Positions 32,796 through 44,285 of a DNA stretch of 64,000 nt are shown piece by piece. Position numbers and translations under genes: made by a program. Position 1 is the stretch's first letter. Each line of letters begins with the position of its first letter. The stretch is taken from assembly GCA_001910725.1 (NCBI GenBank), contig MJGA01000002.1:744001-808000 (forward strand), given 5' to 3'. The DNA comes from Phanerodontia chrysosporium (lineage: Eukaryota; Basidiomycota; Agaricomycetes; Polyporales; Phanerochaetaceae). Below the pieces are notes generated by a model, which had not been told where the DNA came from, searched no databases, and saw only the letters and a program-made list of their open reading frames with translations.

Positions 32796-33405
32796 CCCGC
32801 CCACGCGCCCCTGCAATCTCAGCTTCTTCCGTCTCGACCGACACCATCCTGTGCAGCCTTCCCCGCCGCCACATTGCGTCACCTCTCGGTCATCACATCG
32901 CGACATCCCCGACGTCGGCTTCTCTCTGGTTTTGTTCTCTTTTTTGCCTTGGTCGTTCCTGTCGTGTGGCCTCTAGCTATCGTACGATAAGCACCAGCAA
33001 CGTGTTCTTTAATCCCAATCAGCAAACGTGTCCCTAGTTACTGGTCTCTGGACTTCAATTTTAGCCCGCGGATGCATCGTGTGACAAACGCTGCATCAAT
33101 TGGTATCTACATCGCTGCGTGCATGTGCATGGGTATATGGAAATACATGAATCCTAAGTACGAGCAGTGATGTCATCTGAGCCTAGCAAAAAACCAGTGA
33201 TAATGTACAGAGTCCGTGCATGTCGAGCTGAGACTAAGGAGAGCATTGGCCTATGGTACATGTGCATAACGAGTGGTAAGACATCGCGAAACCGCGGGCA
33301 AAGCTAGACAGATCAGAGCGACAGAGCATAGCAGAAATTTTGAAGCCCAGTCGCAGACTGGACATGCACAAGAAGAGGGATAAAATGAGCGGGAAAAGGC
33401 AGGCT
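32796..33405. other. Intergenic, convergent 3' ends
   Basis: Contains the 3' regions of two convergent genes. Open frames here (for example 32464-32976 read without splicing) are shadows of the secreted protein. Confidence 0.4.
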
Positions 33406-34665
33406 TTACTTCGAAAAGACCAGCTTGCCAACCCCAGCGCTCTTGTCGACCTCGACGCCGACGAGCTTGGTCTTCTCGCCAAGCCAGTCTATCCGGCGCA
33501 CGCCGCTGCGGCGGTCCATGTTCATGCGCTCGCAGCGCGCCTCGAAGCGCTTTGCGACCTTCTTCTGCGCGCTGCCGAGGGCCTCCCACTCCTCGGGGGT
33601 GATGGGCGTCCAGAGCGTCGTGTGCACGGCGTGCAGCACATCGAGGATCGTGATCGCGTTCGCGCTGCTGCTGCGCCCGCTCTTCGGCGGGCCAATTGTG
33701 AACCGCGGGCCCGAGCCGGCCACGATGACCGGCCACGGGAACTTGTCCGAGCGCAGGATGAGCTTAGACGACGACGGCGTCGGCGGGTCCGTCGCGGGCT
33801 GGGCGAGCGTGTGTGTGGGTATCGCGCTGTGTGTCGCGCGGTCGAGGACGGTCCGCGCCGACGGCGAGAACGAGACGTCGTACGTAATTGGTGCGCGGTG
33901 CAGTCGGGTGTATGCGAGCAGCGGGTGCATGTGCAGCGCTGCCTGGCGGGGATGGACGTACGCTGTCGGCTGCGAGTGCGTCCGGGACCGCCCGTACGAG
34001 CCGTCTGGCAGCCAACCGTCGGTTATTGTTTGGTACGCGGACGGACGAGAGACTTACATGAGGATGCGCTTCCGGCGCTGCCAGCTGTCTGCCAGCTGTT
34101 GTTTGACGTGAGCGGAGGTCGACTGTCTGCGTACGTGACATGCGAGTGGTGGTGGCCGCTGTCCGATCTCGACGATCCATAGGGCACGCTGCTCATGGTC
34201 GTGAACAGGGACGAGTTCGAGTTCGATCTCGAACTGGCTGGCGTGAAAGCTCCAGCCGAAGACGTGTAAATGGGAGCTGTAGTGATTCAAGCGTGAGCTC
34301 GGAATCTCGTAATCGTAACGAAGACGCATACCAGTCTTAGTACTTGCCCGCTTCAGGACTTGTGGCCTCAAGTCGGAGGTGTGGGAGCTCGAGCTACCCC
34401 GCCTGCCGTAGCCATATGCCGATCTCGTGTCCGGAGCGGCAGTCGTTGTCGCATACCGAAGAGGAGATGGCGCTGCTGAGTGGGAGGTGGAGTAGGTGTG
34501 AACCCGCTGCGTCTCGGGTCGGGAAAGCGGAACGCCTGCGGGAGTGCCGGGGGCTGTGGCATATATGTTGGATGGGGTGGATTTCGACCGTGAGTGTGAT
34601 GATTTGGTAGAGGATTGGTTATTGCTGCTGGAGCCGCCAAACCAGTTTCGAAACACCGACGGCAT
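33406..34665 (-). CDS. DUF6699-type protein, gene B
   Basis: Three exons (34665-34332, 34276-34058, 34004-33406) make 383 residues. Residues 1-185 are Ser/Gly/Tyr-rich and disordered (start MPSVFRNWFGGSSS). The C-terminal domain starts at LHMHPLLAYTRLHRAPITYDVSF and continues with FPWPVIVAGSG and ITILDVLHAVHTTLWTPIT, ending VGKLVFSK. This is the DUF6699 arrangement, longer than gene A. The splice model is notable: the correct frame after each intron gives a smooth low-complexity sequence, whereas the unspliced frame does not. Function unknown. A TATA-like TATAAAG sits at 34832-34838, about 170 bases upstream. Confidence 0.85.
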
Positions 34666-37600
34666 TGTGGAGAGACGAGGTTCGCGTAACTGGAACTATC
34701 AAGATCGGTCGTGGAGCAGTGGGTCGTTCAGAGGTCGTGAATGGTACAGGATATACAACAACAGTTGTGGAAGGACGGTCGGACGGTTGGGCTTGAAGAG
34801 ACTGGAGTGAAGGATGCGAACACGACCGCGGCTTTATATCGAGGAAGAGTGAACCGCTCTAGATTCGTATTTGGACTGCGAGACACAGGACCGAGGGCCT
34901 AAGGAATTCTGGACTCTGTCAGTCAGTGCATCATTTCGGGGTTCCTCCTGATGCGCATAGCATCAAATCCTGGCATGCATGCACGCAACAGACCGCCGGA
35001 CTCGGCCTGCATCTGCCACAATGGTCAGTAGACGTGTCAGGGAATACCATTTCCCACCGCCTCCAGGCGGCGAACGGGAGATACGCACCCAATTGGAAGG
35101 GCGGAATAAAAGCAGGCATTCGGTTTGGACCACCGTTAGGTAAACGTCTTGTGATAGGCGACGTTGAGACCGCTGCAGCAATCTCTGTTTGATTTCGAGA
35201 AACGCGCGTCGCGCCGCGTGTTGTAGGCGTGGCCGACGAATCTGGGGCGGAGCGAAGGGCCGCTGTACCTGTGCACAAAGTGTCGCGCTACGCAAGTCGG
35301 CGGTGCCGCACGTTCGGTCGCAATGCACCAAGTTGTGAGGTCGCTATGCTCGAAGTCATATTCGTCAACTGCCTTTTCGCACCTTATCGCTGGCGGCGTG
35401 GGATAACCAGGGTATGAAGGCAGCAGCAAGTGCGTAATGATCTGCAGCAGAGCAAAACAGAGTGACAGAGGCACACACGGTCGGGAGGCTACAGTTGGGA
35501 AAGGAGGAAAGACGCACTTACGCCGAGACCTCTCGGTTGTTCCCAGCCGGTCTTCACGCAGTCGTCTGGCGCATGACGCGATCGCTACAATTGAATTGCA
35601 TCGGGTCGAGATATAGATCCCTGATCTGCGGTGCGCCTTTCTGTGTCCCACATACGTACACTAGATTCTACCGCCGGCGACGCAGATGGGACTCCCCTTC
35701 ACTCAGAGACGAGGGGCTGCCACAGCAGCAGCAGAATGAGAGGGTTGTGTCCTATCAACAACGCGAGGAAGTAGAGGGGTCTGATGAGCTTGAGGACAAA
35801 GGGCAGAAACGTTGGTGTAGTACGTACAAGAGTTTCAAAGCGCTCGGAGATCGTTGCGGCCGCCGCTAGAGCACCGAAGAGTGACGGTTTGAGCTATGGG
35901 CCAGAGCAGGACCGTACCGGAGGTAACGCTTCAAAGCCGTCACGTAGGCAGCTGCACACGAAGCGACAGACACAGTACATGCGAGCACCCCTCTTCTGTA
36001 TGGACTCAGCGGTCTGGCCCTAGGACAGGTACTCTCGGAATGCAACATGGTTGCCGCAACAATGCTTCGGGTGCAGCCCGTGCCTGCCACAAGCGAGCAA
36101 ATGAGGGGTGCTTGAGGAGCGGCACTCTGCGCGCATCGGCGGCGGGCATGTTCTGGACTGGTCGAGAGGAGCCATGGGCCGCGGATAAGACCAGCTACGA
36201 ACTCTCCCATCTCATCGTAAGTCCAGGAGACGGCGAAATATCTAGCATATCGTCTGGAGGAAATGCGACGCCATTTGGGTGGTCGCTGCTTCCCAGAGTT
36301 TCCATCATACAAAGACAGAACTGGAAAGCGCACTGGCAGATATGCCGATGCCATGCAAGTATGTGCGAAGCTAAAATACCTGGTGATAGCTTGGCTAGAA
36401 ATATCCTGAATACCTTGCGAACGAGGAGAAGCGGCTGCCAATCTGCACCACCGGATAGCGAAAACCGGACCCCCTAAATCCAATCAAGACAGCTGCAGAG
36501 AACTCACCTATTCGTGAACGAGGCCGTTCCACGTCAGAGCTACGACGAACAACGTCGGTGAAAGTCTGCACCGCCGCAGGCATGAGAATCGCCTGTCTGC
36601 AAGAGCACGGATAACGTCTCACATAGCAGGTTTCCTTGTGCTCGTCGTTCCGCAGCCTTGCCGCAATCAAACAGCCTGTTCAACATGTGCATCGTGAGTC
36701 TGGAGCGGAAGTTTCCAAGCGGCCTCACTCACTGCATTTTGCCCTGCTTGCTCGTACGCCTCTGAGACATGAAGCACCCGTACGCAGAGGGAACAACACA
36801 ATTCCAGGAGATGAGCAACATTGTGGACAGCCTTGTTATCCGATGGCAGCCCTTTCTAACAGGCCTAATAGGGCTTAATAGATCTATTCTTCATCTCCCT
36901 TCGTATTACTCGTCACGCATACGGTATATGGATGTACGCGGCCTGACGAGATGACTAGCGGTGGAAAGCAAGCGAAAAGGCGTGCTCATCTGCAGCATGT
37001 ATCGTCGAAGTAATACAGCAAGCAACGTCCTCATCTCGGAGGCAGAGGAGGATGTCTCATGCTTTGACCTGTATTCGCCGGAGAATTAAAGCATGAGCTC
37101 AAGCACACTTTACAAGCATGTCAAACGCACCAAGCTCACTCATGCAAAACGGCTTGTCGACTACACGCCATGTTACGCTCCAGGTTGTATCGCGTTCGCA
37201 GGAGGCCGAAGGGCGAAAGGTCGCCGTCGCGAGGCTCGAGCGGACGTCGGCGACGCAGTAACCGAATGCAAGGCAATGATGTAGTGTACCAGTTGCAAAG
37301 GCCGAGTTGAAGCGTGTCAAACATGTGGATCAGAGCCAGCTCTGAGAAGACGAACGCGTGCGTGGAGGGGCGTCCTTGTTCGTATGCGACAGAAACGAGC
37401 CTGCCCCAGGCTAGAAGCGATGGCGGCAATGCATTTGAGTCAAATGGAGGTGAGACTGTGTGTCAACGAGACCGGCGCATATGTGGGAGCAGGACCAAGA
37501 AGTCAACGTGTTCATGATGGCCGTGGTGAACCTCGTCGACATAGCAAGACGCGGCGAGCACTAGCCTCAGTTGCCGTGAAATTCCCACGCTCAACGGAGA

Positions 37601-38029
37601 CTACCTTCTGTACTCTCACCGTGATTGACCATAGTCCATTTCGACTGCAACGAGTACCAGTGTCGAAGCTTGAGCTTCAAGCTTGAAGCCCGAATGGTTT
37701 CACGACGTGTGCCTTGTAGGTGTGGCCACGCTGCGCCTTGAATCCACGCAGGATGTGTATAGTCAGGTACGTTTCTGCCGTTATGCACGCAAACTACGGA
37801 GCTGAGTCAACATTATCAGAATCTGTATGTCGATGACATCAACAAGAATGAAACGTCGTGGAGCTAGCCTCTGAATGTTGGGCTTGTGGACACTTACATT
37901 GGCGGACGGCACGCATTTTGGCAGTGCCTTTGGGTTTAGCGTACCACCCGTACTCCATCGATTGCCTTGGCATCCATTGACCACCCCAGGGCGCCCTGTC
38001 TACGTAGACGTCAACCACCACCTCCAGAC
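34666..38029. other. Gene-poor 3.4 kb region
   Basis: No gene supported. The overlapping opposite-strand frames at 35866-36483 (-) and 35896-36477 (+) are the longest, but neither shows a domain, a plausible splice partner or protein-like composition. May hold an unrecognised relic. Confidence 0.4.
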
Positions 38030-39879
38030 ATGCACAAGCTCGTCGACTCTCTCAAGAACAAGTTGCACAGTGGCAGCGAGGAGCCGGGAAGACATGATGC
38101 GCAGACCGTCATGCGCGTCCAATCCACCGAGTTCCCGTCCCCATCGGACTTCTTCCAGTACCGCAGACTACGGGGAGTTAATCTAGGTAAGGATCGTAAG
38201 GGCGTAGAATGTCGAGATGCTTCTGACGAGACCACACCAGGGGCGTGGTTCGTTCTTGAACGATGGATCGCTGAAACGCCCTTCCGCTCCGCGGCAGCCC
38301 CAGGCCAGAGCGACCACGATGTTGCCCGAGGTGCTCAAGCGAAAGAAGTCCTGGAGCACCACTGGGACACCTGGATCACTGAACCAGACTTCGCTTGGAT
38401 CGCGCAGAAGGGACTCAATGCCGTTCGGCTTCCAGTACGTCAATACATGGACTCTTGCTGGATATGAGCTGACTTTCCCTCTTTAGATCGGATACTATCA
38501 CTTGTGCGGAGCCAACCCTTCTGTACTGAAGGGAACGGAGTTCGAGAATCTCGGCCACGTTTTCCAGGGAGCGTGGGCGAGGATCACAAACGCAATTCGC
38601 CTCGCGAATAAATATGGTCTTGGTGTACTTATCGGTATGTTCTGTCTCCCTCTCGCCTACTCGAGACTAAGCATCGCGTTCAGATCTACATGCGGCACCT
38701 GGCAAGCAAAATCGTGACGCCCATTCTGGGTCATCGGGGGAGCCGCGCTTCTTCAATAAAGAGAATATGCGACTCACCATTGACGTCTTAGCCGTTCTCA
38801 CTGGTCAGTTGAGCAACTTGGCCAAGTCAGCTGGTTCTCCAGTCCCGAACATCCTGGGGATAGAGCTACTGAACGAACCACAACAAGATCCTTCTTTGGA
38901 ACGATGGTATCTCGATGCCATTCGTGCTGTGCGATCGGTGGACACGTCGATCCCCATATATATCGGAGATTCGTGGATGACAGACCAATATGCAAGCTTC
39001 ATCGAATCCCATGCCGACGCCCTACCCTTCACTGTCCTCGATCACCATCTGTATCGTTGCTTCACGCAGAGCGATGCCAGCACCCCTGCTTCCCAACATG
39101 CCCACAATCTCCGAGATCCCAACGCCAGGACACCTCAAATGTTCGCACGCGTATCACAGAAACTGCAGGGGGCTGGCGGCGCCTTGGTCGTTGGCGAATG
39201 GTCAGGTGCCCTCAATCCGGGGTCACTGCAGGGCGTTGGCGACGACACCGCTGTCCGACGGGAGTTCATCGCTGCCCAACTCGCTCTCTACGAGCAGTAC
39301 TGCGCGGGGTATTTCTTTTGGACGTACAAGAAAGAGCAACCAGGTGACAAGGGCTGGTCGCTGAGGGACGCCGTCGCCGCGGGAGTGTTTCCGTCTCATG
39401 TCGGACTTAGCAAGAGGGGTGCCGCCCTTAGGGACGACCCGCAGCAGCATACACGAAGGGACCACGCACGGGACCAAGCGTTAGGTATGTCCGACTCCTG
39501 TTGCATGCTAAATCCGCGTTGTACTGAGGCTCCGTACAGCGCAGCACACTGGCTACTGGTCACAGTATCCTGGAAATTACGAGCATTGGCGATTCGGAGA
39601 AGGCTTCATACGGGGTTGGGAGGATGCATGGATGTTCTTCAAGAGTGTCTCCATGCTTCCGCCTGACGCCTCAGTGCCAGAGCTAGGCTTCACTGGGCCA
39701 TGGACAAAGATAAGAGTCCGGGAGCATGCAGCAGCCAAGGGTAGCAGCAACCTATGGGAGTTCGGTGCGTGTATGCTCTGGTTGCGATGAAGGATAGTAC
39801 ACTCACCGAGCTGGCCACAGAACACGGATTCAACCAGGGCATCTCGACCGCCCGGGATGACCTCGCAAATCTCCAATGA
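38030..39879 (+). CDS. Glycoside hydrolase family 5, exo-beta-1,3-glucanase-like
   Basis: Six exons: 38030-38186, 38241-38434, 38487-38634, 38684-39484, 39540-39764 and 39821-39879, 527 residues. It hydrolyses or remodels beta-glucan if it follows the family. Visible motifs are RGVNLGAWFVLERW, GLNAVRLP, GYYHLCG, DLHAAPGKQN, the acid/base Glu in ELLNEPQ, DHHLYRCF and the nucleophile Glu in VVGEWSGALN, then GYFFWTYKKE. No signal peptide is evident at the called start, so it may be cytoplasmic or the start may lie in an unrecognised upstream exon. All five introns are 49-56 nt with good donors. Exact subfamily not assigned. Confidence 0.92.
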
Positions 39880-40532
39880 AGCTCCGGTTACCTTGCCAGC
39901 ATATCGTGCAGGGTCCGAGAGGGTGATCCTTTGGGCAGCGTGCCCTGAATGCAAGAGAGTGCCTGATAGCGTATCTTGTTCCATAGCTTCTACGTTGAGA
40001 AGGATCGGTGGAGATTGTCAAATGCCTGGGACTTCACCGAATGCTGCATCCATCTGTACTATCATTCCGAATGATGAACAACTTGCTATTATTGGCGAGT
40101 ATCGAGCAGTCTCCGAGTACAAGCTCCAGCAGGGTCCAGGTATAGCAGCATTGTCTGACGCTCGGACACCTCTTCCTTTCACGTCGTGGTGACCGCAGGA
40201 GCCTGCTCAAGATCTGTTGCGCATGGAGACAGGCCTGCAGCCGCAATGCTCATCTATAGCTCGATGGACGCTGAGAAGCACAGGTTTAGGACAATAAGAG
40301 CCGAGATGAGGTGGTGCGGGTACTAAGCGACGCCGGTCTCGCTGTCTGTCGTTCACTACTACGTGTGGGCCAGAGCTGGTGACGATACTTATACACCAGG
40401 CGCGAACTCCGAGAGGGCCTCATCGTTATTCACAGTCCCCCTCCCACGCACACGACGATCTCCCGCTGGCCAAACTGGTCAATCAAGCCCACAGCCTCTT
40501 TCTGCACTCCCATTGCCGACCACCGACCACTC
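39880..40532. other. Intergenic
   Basis: 3' UTR of the GH5 gene and upstream region of the disordered-protein gene. The ORF at 39857-40192 is an overlapping shadow. Nothing else seen. Confidence 0.4.
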
Positions 40533-41077
40533 ATGGATCCGAAGACCAAGGCGTCGAAGCACGATCGAACCCTCGAGTGGGTCGAGCAGCAGTCTGCGAT
40601 GCGCTATTCGCCGCCAGCGTACGACCCCCCGCCTAGCACCGTCGCTCCCGCTCCCAGCAGCGTGAGCCGGACACACTCGAGTTCGACACGCACGAACTCC
40701 TTCTCTGAGCAGTCGTCTGCGGGACCGTCCACAAACAGGCGGCGTGTCATGCCACCCTCTCCGAGCCATACAAATCCCGTACCACATACCCTCGCGAGGG
40801 CCCCGTCGCACGAGCAGCGGGTGCTGCCGTTCCCGCAGAGTCCACCCGGGACAGGATACCCGATGGCCATGGAGGTTGCAGCACCTCGGATAGAGACACC
40901 TAGAGTGAGTCCACATATATGCACAAGTCGAGCGCACCCGTGATTGACGATGATCGTGGTGAGCAGCCTACTCGCCCGTCGTTGCTCAAGAAACGACGTC
41001 CATCGATCGCAGAGCAAGTGAAATCATTTGGGCCGACGACAGTGCCATGGAAGCGGGACGAACCTGCGAAGCGATGA
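40533..41077 (+). CDS. Short disordered protein with basic C-terminus
   Basis: Two exons (40533-40904 and 40967-41077; intron 62 nt, GTGAGT...GAGCAG, branch ATTGAC) give 160 residues. It starts with a short helix (RTLEWVEQQSAMRY), then Ser/Pro/Thr-rich sequence, and ends with a basic patch (SLLKKRRPSIAEQV). The layout resembles the longer proteins at 53565 and 62525: short N-terminal helix, disordered middle, basic C-terminus in the last exon. Function unknown. Confidence 0.65.
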
Positions 41078-42000
41078 GCTCTACGTACAGAGCGTAGGTC
41101 TGTCATTCTACGCGTCCCATTATTGCGGTGCATTGACCGACGTCGGGCAGGCCAATGTGACGTTGGCGCTGTTGCTCCCCTGTTGCTATCTCAGTAGACG
41201 CAAGGGACTATTCTTGTTAAGTTATACCGCACCAGCTCTTGTTTATCTGCGGCATCAAGCATCAGCAGTCGGTCAAGGACTGAACTCTGGCCTCTAGGAT
41301 TCCTTGGTTTTCGGGCATTCTGTGTAACACCAACGTCAACATCTGTCATTTGCTATGCACTTACTGCGAGCTCCGGGGCCACGTTGTACACTACAGACTT
41401 TGTGGCGTTATATGCCAACTCGTTTCTGCTCTCCTGGACGGTGTGACGAATGCACTTTTCGCGGACCCCGGCCTCGACATCCAGTGAGCGCCTCTACTAA
41501 TGAGACTCGTAAGCAACAGTGCGTTATACGCGTCCACCACGCGTTTGCTGCGAGGCGTGCACCTTAACCGCCATGACCTTTCAGAATCTCTCCTAATGGC
41601 AACTATTGCTGCTGCCAAAACTCATGTCTACGCACTCTGAGGCTGCTTGACTGCCTTTCTACTTGAAGTCACTGCCGACTAAGATACAGCTCAACCTACC
41701 ACTCTAGCTGTCACGACGCGACACGTTTTCGACGCGCTCTACGCCCATGGCTGTACTCTTTCCATCTCGTATGGTGCGCTAGTGCGCATGCTGTGCTCGA
41801 AGGGTTGTAGGACAATGGGCGGTCACGTCCCCGAGGCAAGAACGACGCCCGCCCTCGTACACTTTGGGATACCAAGGGCGGCTGTCCGAATACCAATATG
41901 TTGACTCGAGCCGGTTGGTACCATACCCTACCATAGGCACGGTAGGGTACATTAAGGCGAAGGTACGTGCTTAGATGCTCCCCACATCCCGTCAGTCCTC
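41078..42000. other. Intergenic with a short inverted repeat
   Basis: No gene. Around 41922-41951, TACCCTACC and GGTAGGGTA form an imperfect hairpin. The purpose is unknown. Confidence 0.4.
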
Positions 42001-43923
42001 ATGCCTCCCGCCAGATTCTGCGACCATCCTGCTCATGAGCCCCCGAAGCCCACCAAGGAGGACTCGAATCTCCCCCCACATGACCCGAAGCCTGCACCCT
42101 ATCCCCCTCATCAGTGCCTCAAGCCCCGAACACAAGTGCCAGTGGTCGTGAAGGGCCGTGTCAGAGTCAAGGCACTTCTCATCGGCATTGAATACAAACC
42201 TGGCCATCATGGTGTCCGGGAACTCAGCAACATTCATCGGGACCTTTCCAACTGCAAAGACTACTTGACTACCTACCTCTGCTGGCCCGAAACTACTATC
42301 ACCACTATGTTCGACGGCACAGACAACTCCTCGCTCGAGCCTTCGCGAGACAACATCGTACGTCGTGATCACGGACGCCTGTCGCCATAAAGCTGACCTT
42401 CGCCAGTTAACGCAGATCGACCTCTTTGTGAAAGATGTTCGGTCTGGAGATTTCTTGCTCTTCATACGTACGAGTACCTCTCGATGACTCTGCAATCACA
42501 CTAGCAACTAAATGAACCAAGTCCTAGGTCATGGGTGCCAGACGATTAACAGGAGCGGCTCAGAGCGAGATGGCAAGGACGAAGGTTCGTAGTGCTCCAC
42601 CTTTGAGGAGAATAATACAATGATGAATTCCTGTCGTAGCTATCATTGCGAGCAACCACTTCGGCGTCCCGGAAGACGTAGATGGAGTTCCATTGGATAC
42701 GCCCACGTTTGAGGACCGCAAGGCGGGTAGGCCTCACCATAAGAAGTACAGGGGTATCATCGTCGATAATGTACGTCTCAGACCCATGGGATTGATTTAC
42801 CTCGAAGCTGATACTTCGGCACCCCCAGGAACTCCGAGAACGACTTGTGAATCCCCTACCAGCCGGCTCACAGCTGCTGGTAAGTACTGCAAGCCCGCAG
42901 AGGATAGAGCCTACATTCAGTTGCGGTGCACAGGCATTCATTGAGACGTGTCATTCGGAAACTATGCTAGGTGAGTCCAGTTGCTCTCGAGACGAGTCCT
43001 CGCCTCGTCTGATCAAAACAGACCTAGCCTCTCCCCGCTGGCAACGCAGATATGTCAAAGCCATGAGGAGTACGTACACTGACGTGATACTGCGATGGCT
43101 GCAGGCGCTCATTGCTTCGACAGAGCTCTCTTCCAAATACAACCAAGTCGCCAAATGTATTCGCAGAGCAAAATTCTGTCGCCTATCATCTATGGACTTC
43201 ACCGCCAATCCCACCGACTTGATCCTGTCGATGCCAATCGAGGCTTCCGAAGGAAAGCGCGGCAACAGCTACGACCAAACATATTTCCTGAAAAGCGATC
43301 GCGCTTACGATCACGGTGATCCATGGGTGGTAAGTCTAAATGTACCGAATGACACAATCAGCTCACTAGCTTGCTAGGTTTCGTTTTCGTCCACAAAAGA
43401 CGACCAGGTATCTTGGGCTGATGAGCATACCATGATCAGCGTACGAGTCTTCTCGTCATGATTCGCTCTATCTTGTTAACACAATCACAGGTCGTCTTCG
43501 AACATTTGAAAGCTCGTGAGGAGCTTCTCGTTTACGTTGCTGAGGGGTTAACACTCACCCCCTTCAGAGCGTCTTGCAGGACGTCAACTGAGTGTTGTGG
43601 AACTCAAAGAACACGTTCGGTAAGCACCCTTTTTTCCCCTCAACGACGACGCGTAGAGCCTGACGTTAGCACAGAGACCGGCTGGCGGAATTGCGTCTCG
43701 AGTTGCTAATAGCAAAGCGCCTCGTTAGCAAACGATTTGCCGCAGAGAGGAGAGCACAGCTTCAGGAAGTGCTTGAACCTCAGGTCTGTGTAGCATTCAT
43801 GTGGCTCGTGTCCGACTGTTCAGCGCTAACAAGCGATCTTTGAAGGTCTCTGCTCTAGACAAACTGGTCCGTCAGTTCATATTCCTTCATCGCTTTGCTG
43901 CTGACTCTCGCGTAGATGTTTAA
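42001..43923 (+). CDS. Caspase-like (peptidase C14) protein, paralogue 4, variant active site
   Basis: Exons 42001-42357, 42407-42467 (61 nt), 42522-42584 (63 nt), 42640-42770, 42829-42879 (51 nt), 42934-42970, 43022-43329, 43378-43440 (63 nt), 43491 onward. A Pro-rich N-terminal extension precedes KALLIGIEYK. The catalytic His is in LLGHGCQ (H143) and the catalytic Cys in FIETCHSE (C227), where the usual Gly after His-Ser is Glu. The SFSSTKDDQ and HTMIS blocks match paralogue 1. After 43546 the model is uncertain: a helical, charged C-terminus (coiled-coil-like, RDRLAELRLELLIAKRL) follows if one base is missing from the GGGG at 43544-43547. Otherwise the protein ends earlier. Next to ARM/TPR-like copy B, same strand. 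Confidence 0.78.
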
Positions 43924-44285
43924 CACGGTTTTAGAGATTTAGGAACAGTACAGGCGCTTGGCATAGAGGACTTGCATCTGAAGGCCGTCTTGTGCTCCTT
44001 GGACTCCGGAAGAGCCCACTTTGTTCCTCGCGTGGTCTTGGATCTGGCCTACATATCTTGCGAACATTATCTACGGACACTACTGCAGCATGTAGCAATT
44101 AGCATACCATCGGACCTTGATAACAGGACTTTTGCGTCGACTTCACTTCCGATGCGTCCAGCCGCAGACTGTGACTAGGCGCCAAGCTCACGTGGACTGG
44201 CTGAACGTGAACGTTAATTGAGTGCTGCCTTGGGTTTCTCTCCTGACCACGAACGTCTAACGTCGCGCTCGGCTTACAGCTTCAA
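43924..44285. other. Spacer between caspase paralogue 4 and ARM/TPR-like copy B
   Basis: A 362-bp spacer that holds the promoter of copy B. A small frame at 43972-44178 (+) has no support. Confidence 0.4.

Noticed and set aside
35866..36483. Overlapping ~200-codon frames on both strands
   Set aside because: Mutually overlapping frames with no motif or paralogue; neither has convincing exon ends.
41922..41951. Imperfect inverted repeat
   Set aside because: Too short and isolated for a transposon end; no partner terminal repeat or target duplication seen.
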